Source: Ashinkailepas kermadecensis (Eukaryota; Arthropoda; Thecostraca; Neolepadidae). From it: a stretch of DNA of 64,000 bases. Shown here piece by piece: positions 29,338 through 40,340 of the stretch; the stretch's first letter is position 1; each line of letters begins with the position of its first letter. Location: the NCBI GenBank assembly GCA_034440615.1, contig JAOTOM010004293.1, positions 192,001 to 256,000 on the forward strand. The letters are read 5' to 3'. The notes below the pieces were generated by a model. It was not told where the DNA came from, made no database searches, and worked only from the letters and a program-made list of their open reading frames with translations. Made by a program: the position numbers and the translations under genes.

Positions 29338-31296
29338 AATAACACCATAGAAGTCAATGAAAATGTGACTTCTTCCCCTGTATTGTTAATGGAAACAGAA
29401 GTCTCTTGAACCATATGTTATGTCCTTCACAGTGTTGCTCCATCCATCTCCAACTCCAACCCTGACCAAACTTCAGGAGCTCATCATGTCAAAAGCAGTC
29501 TGTTGAAGAAGGTATGTATTGCAGCATGACTACTGTGACTTGAATTCCATGGTATCCATGTTCCTTACAATCCATCCTTGCTGATCCATGTAGCAGATGT
29601 TTGACTTTCCTCAAACTGTCTGGATAACTGGGGAGTTGATATCACATGTGAGTGATGAAACAGATGAACTTTTCCTGGATTCTTATGTTGCATCATTGCA
29701 TGGCACAGTGACATACCGAATTGGGGAGGGGAGCATTGTGGGCAGTTGCCTCCCCCCTCCCCCTCGTGATAGGGTGTGGGGCCACCAAGAATCCGCCGAG
29801 CTCAGGAAAAAAATGCGCCATGCTCCCTAAAAATTGCACTCGGTCCACCAAAAATTGCACCGGGGCTCAGAGAAATGGCATTGGGGCCCCCCAAAGTAGC
29901 GCAGGGGCCCCCGATAATGACGCTGGGGCCTCAAAAGTTTGCACCTAGGCCCCTGAAAATCACGTTGGGGCCGCAAAAAAAGTCGTGCCGGGGTTCAAGA
30001 AAGTCACGACGGGGGCCACAAACGGTCAGGCCGGGGCCTCCTGAAAATCACGCTGAGACTGGGGTACTAAGAATTATCACCCGGGCCACTGAAAATCACG
30101 CTAGAGGCCTGACAGGTCCCACCGGGGCTCTAAAAGTCTCATTGAGATCACCCAACAAATGAAGCCGGGTAAATGAAAAACAGTCCGGACACGGAAAATC
30201 AATCTGGGATCTCAACAATGGCTCCAAAAGCCCACAAAACTTGTTGGGCCCCCAAAAACGTGTCGTAGCCACCGCAAGGGATCCAAACAAGTGACCACGG
30301 GGCCCCAAAAAATCGCACTTAGACAAACAAAAATTTCACGCCGCCTCTCTTGAAAATCTCACTGCGGCCAAAACGTCGTGCCGGAGCCCCACAAGTTGCA
30401 GCTGGCTTCCCAAGGACCAATATATACCCAGAATGTCACCTTGCGGACGCAAAAATTGCGTCAAAGATCCACAAAATAAGAAGGCGTCGGACGCCGGAAA
30501 AGAAACCTGTTGAGGCACCGAAAAAAACGCACCGAGAGCCCGAAGAAATGTACCGGGCTCCAAAAATAGCCTGCAGGGCGCTTATAAAAGAGACTTCACC
30601 ACAAAAACCATAAGGAGGCTCCATCGAATCGACCAGAGCATCAGAAAATTCAGAATGGGTCCCGAAAGAAAATTATCCGAAGGGCCCTTCTACTCTCGAT
30701 CGTGCAATCTGCGGAAAAAAAACACGCTGAGCAGCCGCAGTGAAGTACTAAAGGGAAAAGTTCCCCTCCCTAATGTCAGGCACCAAGGAAATGCTTTCAC
30801 CCACCGTCATCACTATTCAGATCTGCTGTGCTCTGATGCTCCATCAATGCTGGTGTGTTTTAGCCTGCATCTGAACCCTGAAGTATTTGTATTTAAGCCA
30901 TGCATATTTTATTTATATTTTATTTAAGTAAATTTTATTAAAGTGTTTGTTGGTGTGTGGAGTGAGGAGGAGGGTAACGGTGACGGTGACGGTGACGATA
31001 GATCCGAGCCCACTATATGGCACGGCAGTCGCATGCTATTACTCAGACTTGTTATGTTGACATGTACTGAGCACTGCTCTTTTAATTATGTGACTTCACC
31101 AGTTATTGGACGATTTTCCCCGCTGGTGAGGATGCTGAATAAACATAAACATACACATCGTCGAATACAAAATCTGAATGTCTGAGATCCGAAAATATAG
31201 TGGGCTAAATCCGATGAGTTTTTTTTTGGGTGGATCTAGTGCGTTGGCACTTCGCCCGCCCCCCCCCCAATGTTTTTCAAAAAACGACACCCCTGG
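29338..31296 (-). repeat. Long dispersed repeat, left copy of an inverted pair
   Basis: Homologous in reverse complement to 32721-33950. The terminal sequence on the inner side is CAGGGGTGTCGTTTTTTG (minus strand at 31296), followed by AACATTGGGGGGG. Landmarks shared with the other copy: GTTTGACTTTCCTCAAACTG, GAACTTTTCCTGGATTCTTA and the tract with GACGGTGACGGTGACGATAG. This copy contains about 860 bases (30024-30885) that the right copy lacks, mostly the GGGGCCCC-AAAAT degenerate units. It has no coding potential; it is probably a non-autonomous DNA element. Confidence 0.85.
29850..30650 (+). repeat. Degenerate GGGGCC-AAAATCAC units
   Basis: Roughly 28-30 degenerate units of 25-30 bases of the type GGGGCCCCTGAAAATCACGCT. 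Related to 18950-19215, 31850-32100 and 33235-33470. Confidence 0.75.
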
Positions 31297-31310
31297 GCAC
31301 TAGGGTTGGT

Positions 31311-31840
31311 GGCGATACTCTCACGTGCACGACGACTGGAGTACATTGTACCCGTGAGCTGAGCATTCCAGCTGTTCTAACTACACAAAATCTGACTCAG
31401 CAGAGTTCGTCCAGCTGAGTCAACCACATACACCGTCTATACATTACAACGCACGTCTCCAGACAACTGAGGTGCAGGTCGTTGAAAAGCTATGTGCAGC
31501 TCTGATCCTAACTACAGCCAGGCTGCTACGATCGTACTTTTCCATAGTTAACACAAAAATAATGCGCCCAGAATACATTGTGGGCTGCTACTCGGGGCTC
31601 AGCTCACATCAGCAACAGGGATCCACTGGCAGGTCGCCATGTTTTGATATCGTGCCAATGTTTTGTTCACGATCGAACATGTTAATATCGGTCTGTCCAG
31701 GTAGTTTCCTTAACGATGTTCTGTCCAAGAACTCTTGCATTGTTCAATCGTGACGCCTGGTGCATTTGTACGCCGCACTGATATTTATTGCATGCAAACT
31801 CGATAGAACTATAGCGCCATATAAACGGTACTCGCCATAT
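31311..31840 (+). repeat. ~530-bp dispersed repeat, copy 1
   Basis: Direct-orientation homolog of 36905-37475. Shared blocks: CCAGCTGTTCTAACTACACA, CTGATCCTAACTACAGCCAG, CAAGAACTCTTGCATTGTTC, GATATTTATTGCATGCAAAC. A short piece (CTCGCTGATATACACTGCAT) is also at 11457-11477. No ORF. Confidence 0.9.
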
Positions 31841-32229
31841 AAACGGCCCTCTAAAGGGCACCGAACCTCGCAAAAACAGGCAGGACCTTGAAACACGCGT
31901 CGTATCACTAATTAAGCACACCGGGAGCTCTAAAAAATATTAGGAGGCCCTCGAAGCACACCGTGGCCATGCCATCACATAAGGGCCATAAAAGCAGGCT
32001 AGACCCGCAAAAGGCAGCATGGTCCCAAAGAGAAAAGAAAAAATGACCGTGCACTAAATAACACATCGGGGTCTTCGAAAACGCCCCTAGCTTAAAAACG
32101 TCGGTGCACAAAAAAGCAATAAGCCCTAAAAAGAGCCGGGGTGGTGGAGTGTGCTGGATGTGTGTGCACAAGTGTACTGGACCCTTAACAAAAATGGATT
32201 GGAGCCCTACAATCAGACGTGTTGTTTTG

Positions 32230-32600
32230 CACAAATTTGTAGGGGCATGCCCCTCCTCAATGCTGAATTTTGCCCCTCCAATAGTAAATTTTGCCCCACC
32301 ACCACCTCCATTATAAAATGGAAATGGGCATGCAGCAAAAAGGATAAAACTGCGGGCTGCGATCGAAGCGGGAGCCCTGATGACCCCGCCGATGGTCCCA
32401 CCGATGGCCCCGCCGATGGCCCCGCAGGTGGACCCGCCGATGGCTCCGCCGATGGCTCCGCCGATGGCCCCGCCAATGATCCCGCCGATAATCCCACGAA
32501 TGGTCCCGCCTATGACAGGAATAGTAGTGACGTAGGACCGTTCAATACGACCACTTATTATACCGACGTCAATCCTGTAGCACTTTGGCAAAAAATGGAA
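32230..32600 (+). repeat. Dispersed repeat with (CCGATGGCCCCG)n core, copy 1
   Basis: A 12-base GATGGC/CCCCGCC repeat at 32375-32515, preceded by GGGCATGCAGCAAAA and ACTGCGGGCTGCGATCGAAG. The same arrangement is at 44280-44630. Gly/Ala/Ile or Asp/Gly/Pro polymers across it are artefacts. Confidence 0.9.
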
Positions 32601-32720
32601 TAACTTGGGAAAATTTCACCATAGAACTGGGGGACAGTTATGAAAAGTTTCTTCAGAAAGTTCCTTCATCCGTGGTATGGTTTCTTTACTTAAACAAGAA
32701 GAATTAAAATGTTCACTTTC

Positions 32721-33950
32721 AGGGGTGTCGATTTTTAAAAAAACATTGGGGGGGCCGAAGTGCCAACGCACTAGACCCCCCCCAAAAAAAAAAAGCTCAT
32801 CGGATTTAGCCCACTATATTTTCAGATCTCAGAAATTCTGATTTCTTATTCGACGATGTGTATGTTTATGTTTATTCAGCATCCTCACCGACGGGGAAAA
32901 TCGTCCAATAACTGGTGAAGTCACATAATTAAAAGAGCAGTGCTCAGTACATTTCAACATAACAACTCTTGGTTGGTTATTGGTTCTACGACACGTCGAC
33001 CGTTGTGTCACATAGCGTCGCCAATATCTCACGCCAATTGGTCGCGGGCGAAGAGTAGCGACAGGTGAGACTCGAACTCACCAACATAACAACTCTGAGT
33101 AATAGCATGCGACTGCAGTGCCATATAGTGGGCTCGGATCTATCGTCACCGTCACCGTCACTGTTACCCTCCTCCTCACTCCACACACCAACAAACACAC
33201 ACCGGCTTAAATACAAATACTTCAGCCGACCGTTTGTGGCCCCCGTCGTGATTTTTTTGAATCCCGGCACGACTTGTTTGCGGCCCCAACGTGATTTTCA
33301 GGGGCCCAGGTGCAAACTTTTGAGGCCCCAGCGTCATTATCGGGGCCCCTGCGCTACGTTTGGGTGCCCCCAATGTGATTCTTCTGAGCCCCGGTGCGAT
33401 TTTTGGTGGACCGAGTGAAATTCTTACGGAGCATAGCGCTTTTCTTCCTAAGCTCGGCGGACTCTTGGGGGCCCCACAACCAATCAGGACGGGGGGGGGG
33501 GGGTGAGGCAACTTCCCACAATTCCCCCTCCCCATTCGGTATGTCACTGTGCCATGCAATGATGCAACATAAGAGTCCAGGAATAGTTCATCTGTTTCAT
33601 CACACATGTGATTTCAACTCCCCAGTTATCCAGACAGTTTGAGGAAAGTCAAACATCTGCTACATGGATCAGCAAGGATGGATTGTAAGGCAACATGGAT
33701 ACCATGGAATTCCGGTCACAGTAGTTATGCTGCAATACATACCTTCTTCAACACACTGCTTTGGAGATGGATGAACTCCTGAAGTTTGGTCAGGGTTGGA
33801 GTTGGAGGTGGATGGAGCAACACTGTGAAGGACATAACATATGGTTCAAGATACTTGCTTCCATTAACAATACAGGGGATGAAGTAACATTTTCATTGAC
33901 TTCTATGGTTTTCATTGGCTTCATTGACTACTATGGTGTCCTGAGTAAGC
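32721..33950 (+). repeat. Long dispersed repeat, right copy of the inverted pair
   Basis: Starts CAGGGGTGTCGATTTTT and runs to about 33950 (CTATGGTGTC before the poly(T) tract). It is the reverse complement of 29338-31296 with the 860-base internal block missing: CACAAACGGTC is joined directly to GGCTGAAGTATTTGTATTTA. It carries a SINE at 32970-33081 that the left copy does not have. Confidence 0.88.
32970..33081 (-). mobile_element. SINE inserted in the right copy of the inverted pair
   Basis: A 112-bp antisense SINE, truncated in the tRNA head just past the B box (GACTCGAACTCACC). It matches 14687-14848 (GTCGCTACTCTTCGCCCGCG, GGCGACGCTATG, CGTGTCGTAGAACCAATAAC). It lies between perfect 15-bp duplications (CAACATAACAACTCT at 32955-32969 and 33082-33096). 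The left copy of the host repeat shows the empty site at about 31045-31060. Confidence 0.95.
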
Positions 33951-33984
33951 AGGACAATCGAGATCGGTTTCTGTTATATGCAAT

Positions 33985-34004
33985 TTTTTTTTTTTTTTTT
34001 TTTT
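33985..34004 (+). repeat. Poly(T) tract, ~20 bases
   Basis: A simple T-run at the outer boundary of the right copy of the dispersed repeat. Confidence 0.9.
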
Positions 34005-34283
34005 AAATAAGTTTCATCCGAGTTCTTGTTGGCTTTATGAACCAGGGTCCGATTGCTAAGCAGAGCTTGTTGCGTGAACCCTGGCCGCACCTCCCGATCC
34101 ATTAATTCAAGTTAAACGGCAGAATTTTGACCGAAAGTTTAACGTGCCATCAATGCACCGACACAGCCGCCCGGTATAAGCAATGTTATAATGTAGCTTT
34201 TATACCCCAGTGAGAATGGTATGGATTCACTCATAAGTGAATTTGCAAACATACTGATGTATCAGTGAACAACAATGCAGGGA

Positions 34284-34330
34284 GCTATATGATCAACATG
34301 GTCTGTGCCCTAAAGCCCAAATAACTAAGT
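34284..34330 (+). mobile_element. 47-bp micro-insertion: LINE 3' stem-loop
   Basis: Flanked by perfect 13-bp duplications (AACAATGCAGGGA at 34271-34283 and 34331-34343). The insert reads GCTATATGATCAACATGGTC, TGTGCCCTAAAGCCC, AAATAACTAAGT, i.e. the terminal stem-loop and tail of the I-like LINE. Confidence 0.9.
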
Positions 34331-34343
34331 AACAATGCAGGGA

Positions 34344-34834
34344 ATCTGCTGCATAACAGTTTGACCATAAATTAGCCATGTTATATGGCATCATACTTCC
34401 CATGCTATTTACAATAGTGAGCTATATTTTGTGTACAAACATAAGGACATTAGAAATGTTAATTAACGTTACACACATCAGTTCCTAACAAGTGTCAGCA
34501 ATACATTTCCTTCATGTGCTTTAAACATGATTCAAGAAAGCACTGTCATCGATTTTAAACTTGCAAAAAGAGTGGGCCGCCTGGCATTTTGAGTGCTATT
34601 GGAGTGAATTTGCTGTCTTGTTAGTGAACTGACCACTTATTGAAATATATGTACTTTAACTTTGCCTGCTTCCATCATGAAAATTTGTCATTTTCCAATA
34701 CATCAGAAATCATCAGAATAACTTCTTGTCCACATACCGGTGTATGCATTTCTATGAATTTGTCATATTTATTAACACAAATGATGTAGATCTGATCTGC
34801 AAATTTAGAACTCAGAAAATGTTTGCCTCGTGTT
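34344..34834. other. No gene; probable decayed 3' part of LINE-E
   Basis: On the minus strand, weak RNase H-like continuation beyond FTDGSK cannot be followed with confidence. Otherwise AT-rich. Confidence 0.4.
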
Positions 34835-36740
34835 TCGACCCATCCGTGAATACCAGTTATTTTTGTTTGTTGTCATCGGCGAACTTGTGGAAGAGGCCAA
34901 GAATTTCCGCCGATGTGATAGTGGATTTCTTTTCCGAGATCAAGTACTCGACCTTTGGTTGACTGAAAGTCCAAAATGGCCTAGTGGGCGGTCGAGTTGC
35001 AGTGGATGGCATTGCGAAGTTTAGATCTGAGAGAGCCGTGGAAATTTGAATGCTATATGGTGGAAGCTTGCGCGCAAATCGGCTCTTGTCGTATCTATCA
35101 GGCGTAAAGCAGCGCTGTGCTGGATGATTTTTGATGGACTTGACTTTGATGTGGTAGCGGCACAGCTGTTGTGTCCTCCGGCCGTGGAGTGGGGGCGTGT
35201 TTGAGTCCACTGTCTTTGTCTTGACTTGAGTCGGTGTTTGAGTCACACCGACTGGCTATCGGTGTGGTGCGTAGGGTGTACAGTCGCAGTAGTGTTTTCC
35301 TGTATCCGCCCCAGTCTGTGCCTGCAAGTGCTCGGAGTATGTTGACGCGCTTCGCACATCGCTTTGAGATGGTGGTGATGTGGGTGTTGAACCTGAGTTT
35401 TTCGTCTAAATGTACTCCTCAGAACTTGAAGCATTTCACCTGTTCGATGGCCTTGCCATCGATTTTAAGTAGAGTTTTGGGTGTTGAGCGGAGACGACTA
35501 TATGTGACGGTGGCCGATTTTTCTGCGGACAGGGTTAAGCCCCAAGTTTTGCACCACTTTGCAATGTGGTCTAGTCCTGCTTGAATGGTTTTTTAGCTTT
35601 AAGGAAGCATTGTGATGTTGTCCAAATGGCTATGTCGTCCGCGAAAAGTGAGTACTGAAGTGAAGTGTCAGTGTGGTCAGCAAGTATGTCGTTGATCATG
35701 ATGATGAAGAGGCTCGGTGAGAGCACGCTCCCCTGAGCCAGGCCCTGCTCCTGTGTTGTGGTGTTTGATGTGACACTGCCGCATCGGACCTTAAGGGTCC
35801 TGTCTCTAAGGAAGTTGAGAATAAAGTGTGCCATGTGTCCGCATAGGCCTATCTTGTGGAGTTTGTGTGCCAGTGCGGATTTGTGTACTCGGTCAAATGC
35901 GGCAGTGATGTCCAAGTAGGCAGCTACTGTTGTGCGTTTGATGCGTAGACCACTTTTTATGTCATGCACTAATCTAATGAGATTGTCTGTGGTTGATTTT
36001 TGACGCTGGAAGCCGCACTGAAATTCGTCGAGCAGGTCGCTGTGCTTCAGAAATTTCCTCAATCGTGTGTTGACCATGCGTTAGACTAACTTGCTAGCAC
36101 AGCCAGTGAGTGAGATGGGTCTATAACCTTTTGGGGTGGAGTGATCTTTGTGCGGCTTTGGCAGTGGAATGACTACGCTCTCTCGCCAGGATGCGGGAAA
36201 CGTGTCGCTATCGTACAGTTCATTTATGGCCGCTAGTAGGTACGTTAGAGAGTTTTTGCTAAGTCGTTTAAGAAACTGGTAATGGATGTCGTCCGGCCCA
36301 ACCGACGTGTTTCCACACTTGCTGAGGGCAAGGTGTAATTCGTGCATAGTAAACGACTGATTGTAGATCTCTCTATTGCTAGAGCTGAAATTTGCTTTGG
36401 AGGCAAGGGCGTCTAGAGCGCTTACTATAGTGGTGTCGTAGTTGCTGTTGCCAGATACGCTGGCGCAGTGTAGTTTAAAGTGGTCTACGACTTGTTGTGG
36501 GTCAGTGATGTGCTGTCCTTTCACCGTCAGCTGGGGGAATGGGCCTGGTGGTGGGCGTTTCAGGTTAAAATGCTTCATCAGGTCCCAGATTCTGCCGGTA
36601 GGGGTGAACCTATTGAATTGAGAAGCAAAAGACTGCCAACTGTTTTGTCGCGCTGTTCGAATTGTGTACCGGCAATGTTTTTGAGATTGTATGCTGAGAG
36701 GTGTGCTTCGCACACACATCTTTTGAATCGTTTGTGGGTA
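34835..36740 (-). mobile_element. LINE-E: a second I-like family, RT and start of RNase H
   Basis: Minus strand. The pre-RT region reads FNRFTPTGRIWDLMKHFNLK. Reverse transcriptase follows: GPDDIHYQFLKRL, WRESVVIPLPKPHKD, YRPISLTGCASKLV, then TAG (at 36078-36080) where Met/Glu-Arg is usual, RMVNTRLRKFL, CGFQRQKSTTDNL, AYLDITAAFDRVHK with the catalytic Asp, AQGSVLSPSLFIIMINDIL and LFADDIAIW. After a frameshift near 35571 comes the thumb region. At about 34840 FTDGSK opens an RNase H. No endonuclease part remains. RT motifs differ clearly from LINE-A/B, so this is another family. Confidence 0.9.
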
Positions 36741-36742
36741 CG

Positions 36743-36827
36743 ACGCCGTGCTGCGATTGCCGGCACGGCAATCGCAGCACGGTACACAAGATGTTGTAGT
36801 TGTGGTACAACTACAACATCTTGCCAC
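36743..36827. repeat. Two adjoining perfect hairpins
   Basis: CCGTGCTGCGATTGCC / GGCAATCGCAGCACGG (16-base arms, 5-base loop), then CAAGATGTTGTAGTTGT / ACAACTACAACATCTTG (17-base arms, 3-base loop). They lie exactly between the 5' edge of LINE-E (minus strand) and the dispersed repeat that starts CATCTTGCCACTTTTCAG. Confidence 0.93.
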
Positions 36828-37475
36828 TTTTCAGTTTCACTTCGTAATCAAGTTCACCTAGCTTCTAACCAAAACACTCGATGGCCCCGACAGCCTGCCT
36901 GCGGCACCAAGTGTGGCGGCGACACCATCACATGCACTACGACTCTAATTCCATGAGACCATCAGTTGTACGCTCCAGCTGTTCTAACTACACAAAATCT
37001 AACTCAGCAGAGTTCGCTCAGCTGGGTTAACCAGGCGTACCTATGTATTCCTATAAACGTCTCCAGATAACTTATGTGCAGGTCATTGAAAAGCTATCTG
37101 CAAGTCTGATCCTAACTGCGGCCAGGCTGCTACGATCATCCTTATTTATAATTAACGCATAAATAATGTGCGCAGTGGACATTGCAGCCTGCTACTCGAA
37201 GCTCAGCTCCCGTCAGTGACAAGAGTCCACTGACAGTTCGCGCCATGTCTCTGTCTCATGCTAATTTTATGCTGACGATGGAACACATCGTTCTGGGTCT
37301 GTCTAGGTACCTTCCCTTAATGTCGCTCTGTTCAAGAACTCTTGCATTGTTCAATCGTGGCGAATGATGCATTTTTACCTGAAGTATTGTTCTCAGCTAG
37401 ATACACTCCTCGCTGATATTTATTACATGCAAACTCTGAACACGATGACGAAAGCGTCGTATAGACGGTACTCAC
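36817..37475 (+). repeat. Dispersed repeat, copy 2 of 31311-31840 with a longer left side
   Basis: 36817-36905 matches 21105-21180. 36905-37475 matches 31311-31840 in direct orientation at high identity. No ORF. Confidence 0.88.
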
Positions 37476-37877
37476 GATGTTAACTTTCGAATTGCATTTA
37501 ACCTCATTCTGATGATTGAGCTATGATAATCGGATAAAAATGACCATAGAAGTCGAGACAGGGGATCCAGTATTTGTCATAGGAAACATGTGTCCGGAGT
37601 GGCATCACTTTCAAAGTACTTGGAGTGGCGCATTTGCCTTACGAGGGGTACCTCTGGCTGAAAAAAAGTCGGTGGGGGAGTAGGTTCGAGCATTCCCGGA
37701 AGGGTCCTTTTCCTGGCCGGAGAGACGCCATCTTCCTATGCTGGGGGGGGGGGCACATACTCCCAATGCCCTGAATTTCGGCAGAAGGCTCCGTCTTAAG
37801 TATCTCTTCCCCGAATTTGGGCTGAAGGATTCACCACGTTGATGTTGATAAACTACCCCACTTATATCACAGGTCGG
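37476..37877. other. Unassigned, with a block shared with 23.8 kb
   Basis: CGAGCATTCCCGGAAGGGTC to CATCTTCCTATGCTGGGGG parallels 23818-23875. No gene. Confidence 0.45.
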
Positions 37878-37902
37878 AGTTTATCGCAGCCCCCCCCCCC
37901 GA

Positions 37903-38002
37903 TGAGGCACCACCTTTTCGTGGTGGGGGGATTGAGTGCCCTAAGGACCCGGATTCCCAGTCCATCGGTGAGCCGGCGAGGGGCCAGACTAGGAGTGCCT
38001 CA
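37903..38002 (+). promoter_or_regulatory. Conserved stem at the 5' end of LINE-B
   Basis: TGAGGCAC (37903-37910) pairs with GTGCCTCA (37995-38002), enclosing a CACCAC/GTGGTG hairpin. LINE-A has GAGGCA (5933-5938) and TGCCTC (6016-6021) at the same place. Structured 5' ends are common in LINEs, and some are HDV-like self-cleaving ribozymes; I could not fit that fold by eye. Confidence 0.5.
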
Positions 38003-38460
38003 CTCGTCCTTCCATCCATACGCTCCCACTCCAATGCCCATCTCATCTCAACATCCATGTCCTTCGCCTGGCCCTGCAACACCAACTCTCCCTACAATGA
38101 GCAGGTAAGACAACTTCCCCGGTCCTGCCAACCAGCTCAGTTTTATCGGGGTTGTCGCGTCCCCTCGGCCCGCCCCCCGGGGTTGACGGAGTCCTGGAGG
38201 TTGAGGTCCCCCGTCGCACGGTGTTAGTTGTGACGGGGGACCAACACGCCTCTTTGGTCCTAATATCCCGGAGGGGCGGGCGGGTACGTAGGGCCCCATA
38301 CGGGCCAAGCGACATGTCGCCTCAGGCCAAAGGTCTGGGCCCTGGCCCAGTGCCTGCCGGCCTGGCCGGCAGGGGTCAAGTGGTGGGCGGCGCTGGATCC
38401 CGGTCGGGGTGGTGAGTCTCTCTCTCCCGGCCGGGCGAAGGCGCCGCCTGCCCCGTATAG

Positions 38461-38548
38461 CTCCTCGGGCGCCTGGCGTCCTCCCGTCCGCGGGGCCCAG
38501 GCGTCCCCCCCCCCGTTGGGCCCCTTTTGTGGTGGGGCGCCCGAGGAG
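38461..38548 (+). promoter_or_regulatory. Conserved GC-rich hairpin upstream of LINE-B ORF1
   Basis: CTCCTCGGGCGCC (38461-38473) and GGCGCCCGAGGAG (38536-38548) are perfect complements. They end 19 bases before the ATG at 38568. The counterpart is in LINE-A at 6479-6563. Confidence 0.7.
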
Positions 38549-38567
38549 TCGAAAACAAGCACACTCC

Positions 38568-40287
38568 ATGGCATCTACTACACTAAAAAACACCCCTGGT
38601 TCCTCTCGTGAGGACCAGACCAACTCAGTCGCGACTGCAACACGCACGACTCACCCGGACAACGCATCTACAAGATATAGACACTTTGGACACTCGAGTC
38701 CTACCTCTACGCTAAGAATATCCAATCCGCGCATCTTGCTCTTCAAATCGACCGACCCAGAGAAAAAAACTGTCATCTCTCTCCCCTTTGCAACGCAAAC
38801 GAGGATATGACCGCCTTGGAACTGTGACGCGCTGTGACAAATTACGGGATGAAGGAATCGAAGTAGAATTTCGCTACGAAGAGGACGCAAAGAGAGCTTT
38901 GGACATATATAAATTCACCTATAGCATACGTACCCCAGATGGGCCTAGAGATATCCCCATCCCAGTAACAGTCCAACCCCACAACACTAAGAACTTCTGC
39001 AAAGGGGTGATCAATTGCTACGATCTTATGGATGTCACAGAAGCAGAAATCGTTGACGGATTGGCGGAGTACGGTGTGCTGGAGGCGCAGAGAATGAAGA
39101 TGCGAAGGGGAGGGGAACTTCGTGCAACAAACAACATCATTCTTACTTTTAACACTACCGACCTGCCATCCACAGTGTCAGTGGGATATGTCCGAGTGAA
39201 GGTTAGAGTATTTGTCCCAAACCCCATGAGGTGTTTCAGGTGCCAACGATATGGTCACACGACCCAGCATTGCCGAGGTCGCCCTGCGTGCGGCCGATGT
39301 GGATCGGCGGATCACACCCTCGACAGGTGTGAATCGGAAACTCTTTGGTGTGTGAACTGTGGGAGAGGACAAGTGCCTCACACAACATCTGACCGGTCAT
39401 GCTCAGCCTATCTTAAGGAGAAGGAGATATTGTCTTTGAAATGCACGAGAAATCTATCTTTTAGGCAAGCCCGTGAGGCTTACGAGGATAGCCATCCTAA
39501 GATTTCATACGCACAGAAAACACGTACTCCAATCAACATTGAACAACAGAAACCTACTAGCGCTGCGCAGCTGCTTGCCCAGCTTAGCGCCTTGCTGCGG
39601 TCTTTTGGTATACCTAGCACGCCCCCTTCTACTGTGGAGGAGACAGCCACGGTGCCACCCACATGTCCGCCGTGCAAGCCTGACCAGACCACAGAGGCGC
39701 CACAGCCAGCGCCTCACCGAGCATCCGCGGTGCCCTCTGAAGCGGCGGCGGTGGCACACGAGGAGGGCGGTAAGTGGACGTTGGTCCAACGATCCAAAAG
39801 ATCCGCCAAGTCCCTAAACACCCCATCCACCAAATCCACTACTCCCACTCCCACGACAACCCATTCCACCCAAGCGTCCTCACAGTCCATGCCTCCTCCT
39901 CCCCCTCCAACGCTCGGGAGTGCACCGTCACGGCGCATCCCCGTAACGCATCCGTTTGCGGACAGAACACCGACCGTCGGTGCCCGCCAAGGAGCCCCAG
40001 CTCCGGGACGCACAAGCCGCAACGCATCGCCGAGTGCACGAGCAACAGAAATTCCCCATGTAACCGCTCCATCCTCACCGGCACCTGGAAGCTCCAAACC
40101 TCTCCTGCCCCGACCACCTGAGACATCGCCCACAGCACCACCCATCCCACCACGTGTAGGTGATTCCCTGATAATTACATCTCCCGTCAGAGGCAGGAAG
40201 CGGGCTCCACCCTGGCAAACTTCTCCGACCGATGGAGGATGTCCCAGGGCGAGGTTACGGGCCCAATCAGGACCATCTATGCAGTAG
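38568..40287 (+). pseudogene. LINE-B ORF1 (gag-like RNA-binding protein), one frameshift
   Basis: The ATG at 38568 starts MASTTLKNTPGSS. The frame must change by one base in the A7 run at 38763-38769 (one A fewer would restore it) to continue as QRKRGYDRLGTVTRC. From there an open frame of about 500 codons runs to TAG at 40285-40287. Middle: a fold with GVINCYDLMDVTEAEIVDGL and RATNNIILTFNTTDLP. Then zinc knuckles CFRCQRYGHTTQHC, CGRCGSADHTLDRC and CVNCG, then SAYLKEKEILSLKC and FRQAREAYEDSHPKISYA. The C-terminal third is a Pro/Ser/Thr-rich linker. The frameshift could be decay or a base-call error; a programmed shift is not supported by LINE-A, which is deleted here. Confidence 0.9.
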
Positions 40288-40340
40288 TGACTACCCAGTC
40301 AGTCACTATCATCTTAACACGTTTTAGCTGACTTCTTCTT

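Noticed and set aside
31908..32591. 227-codon minus-strand ORF with Gly-Gly-Ala-Ile repeats
   Set aside because: Translation of the 12-base GATGGC repeat.
38788..38790. Start codon of LINE-B ORF1 at 38788
   Set aside because: The codon is TTG; the true start is the ATG at 38568 after allowing the A-run frame change.
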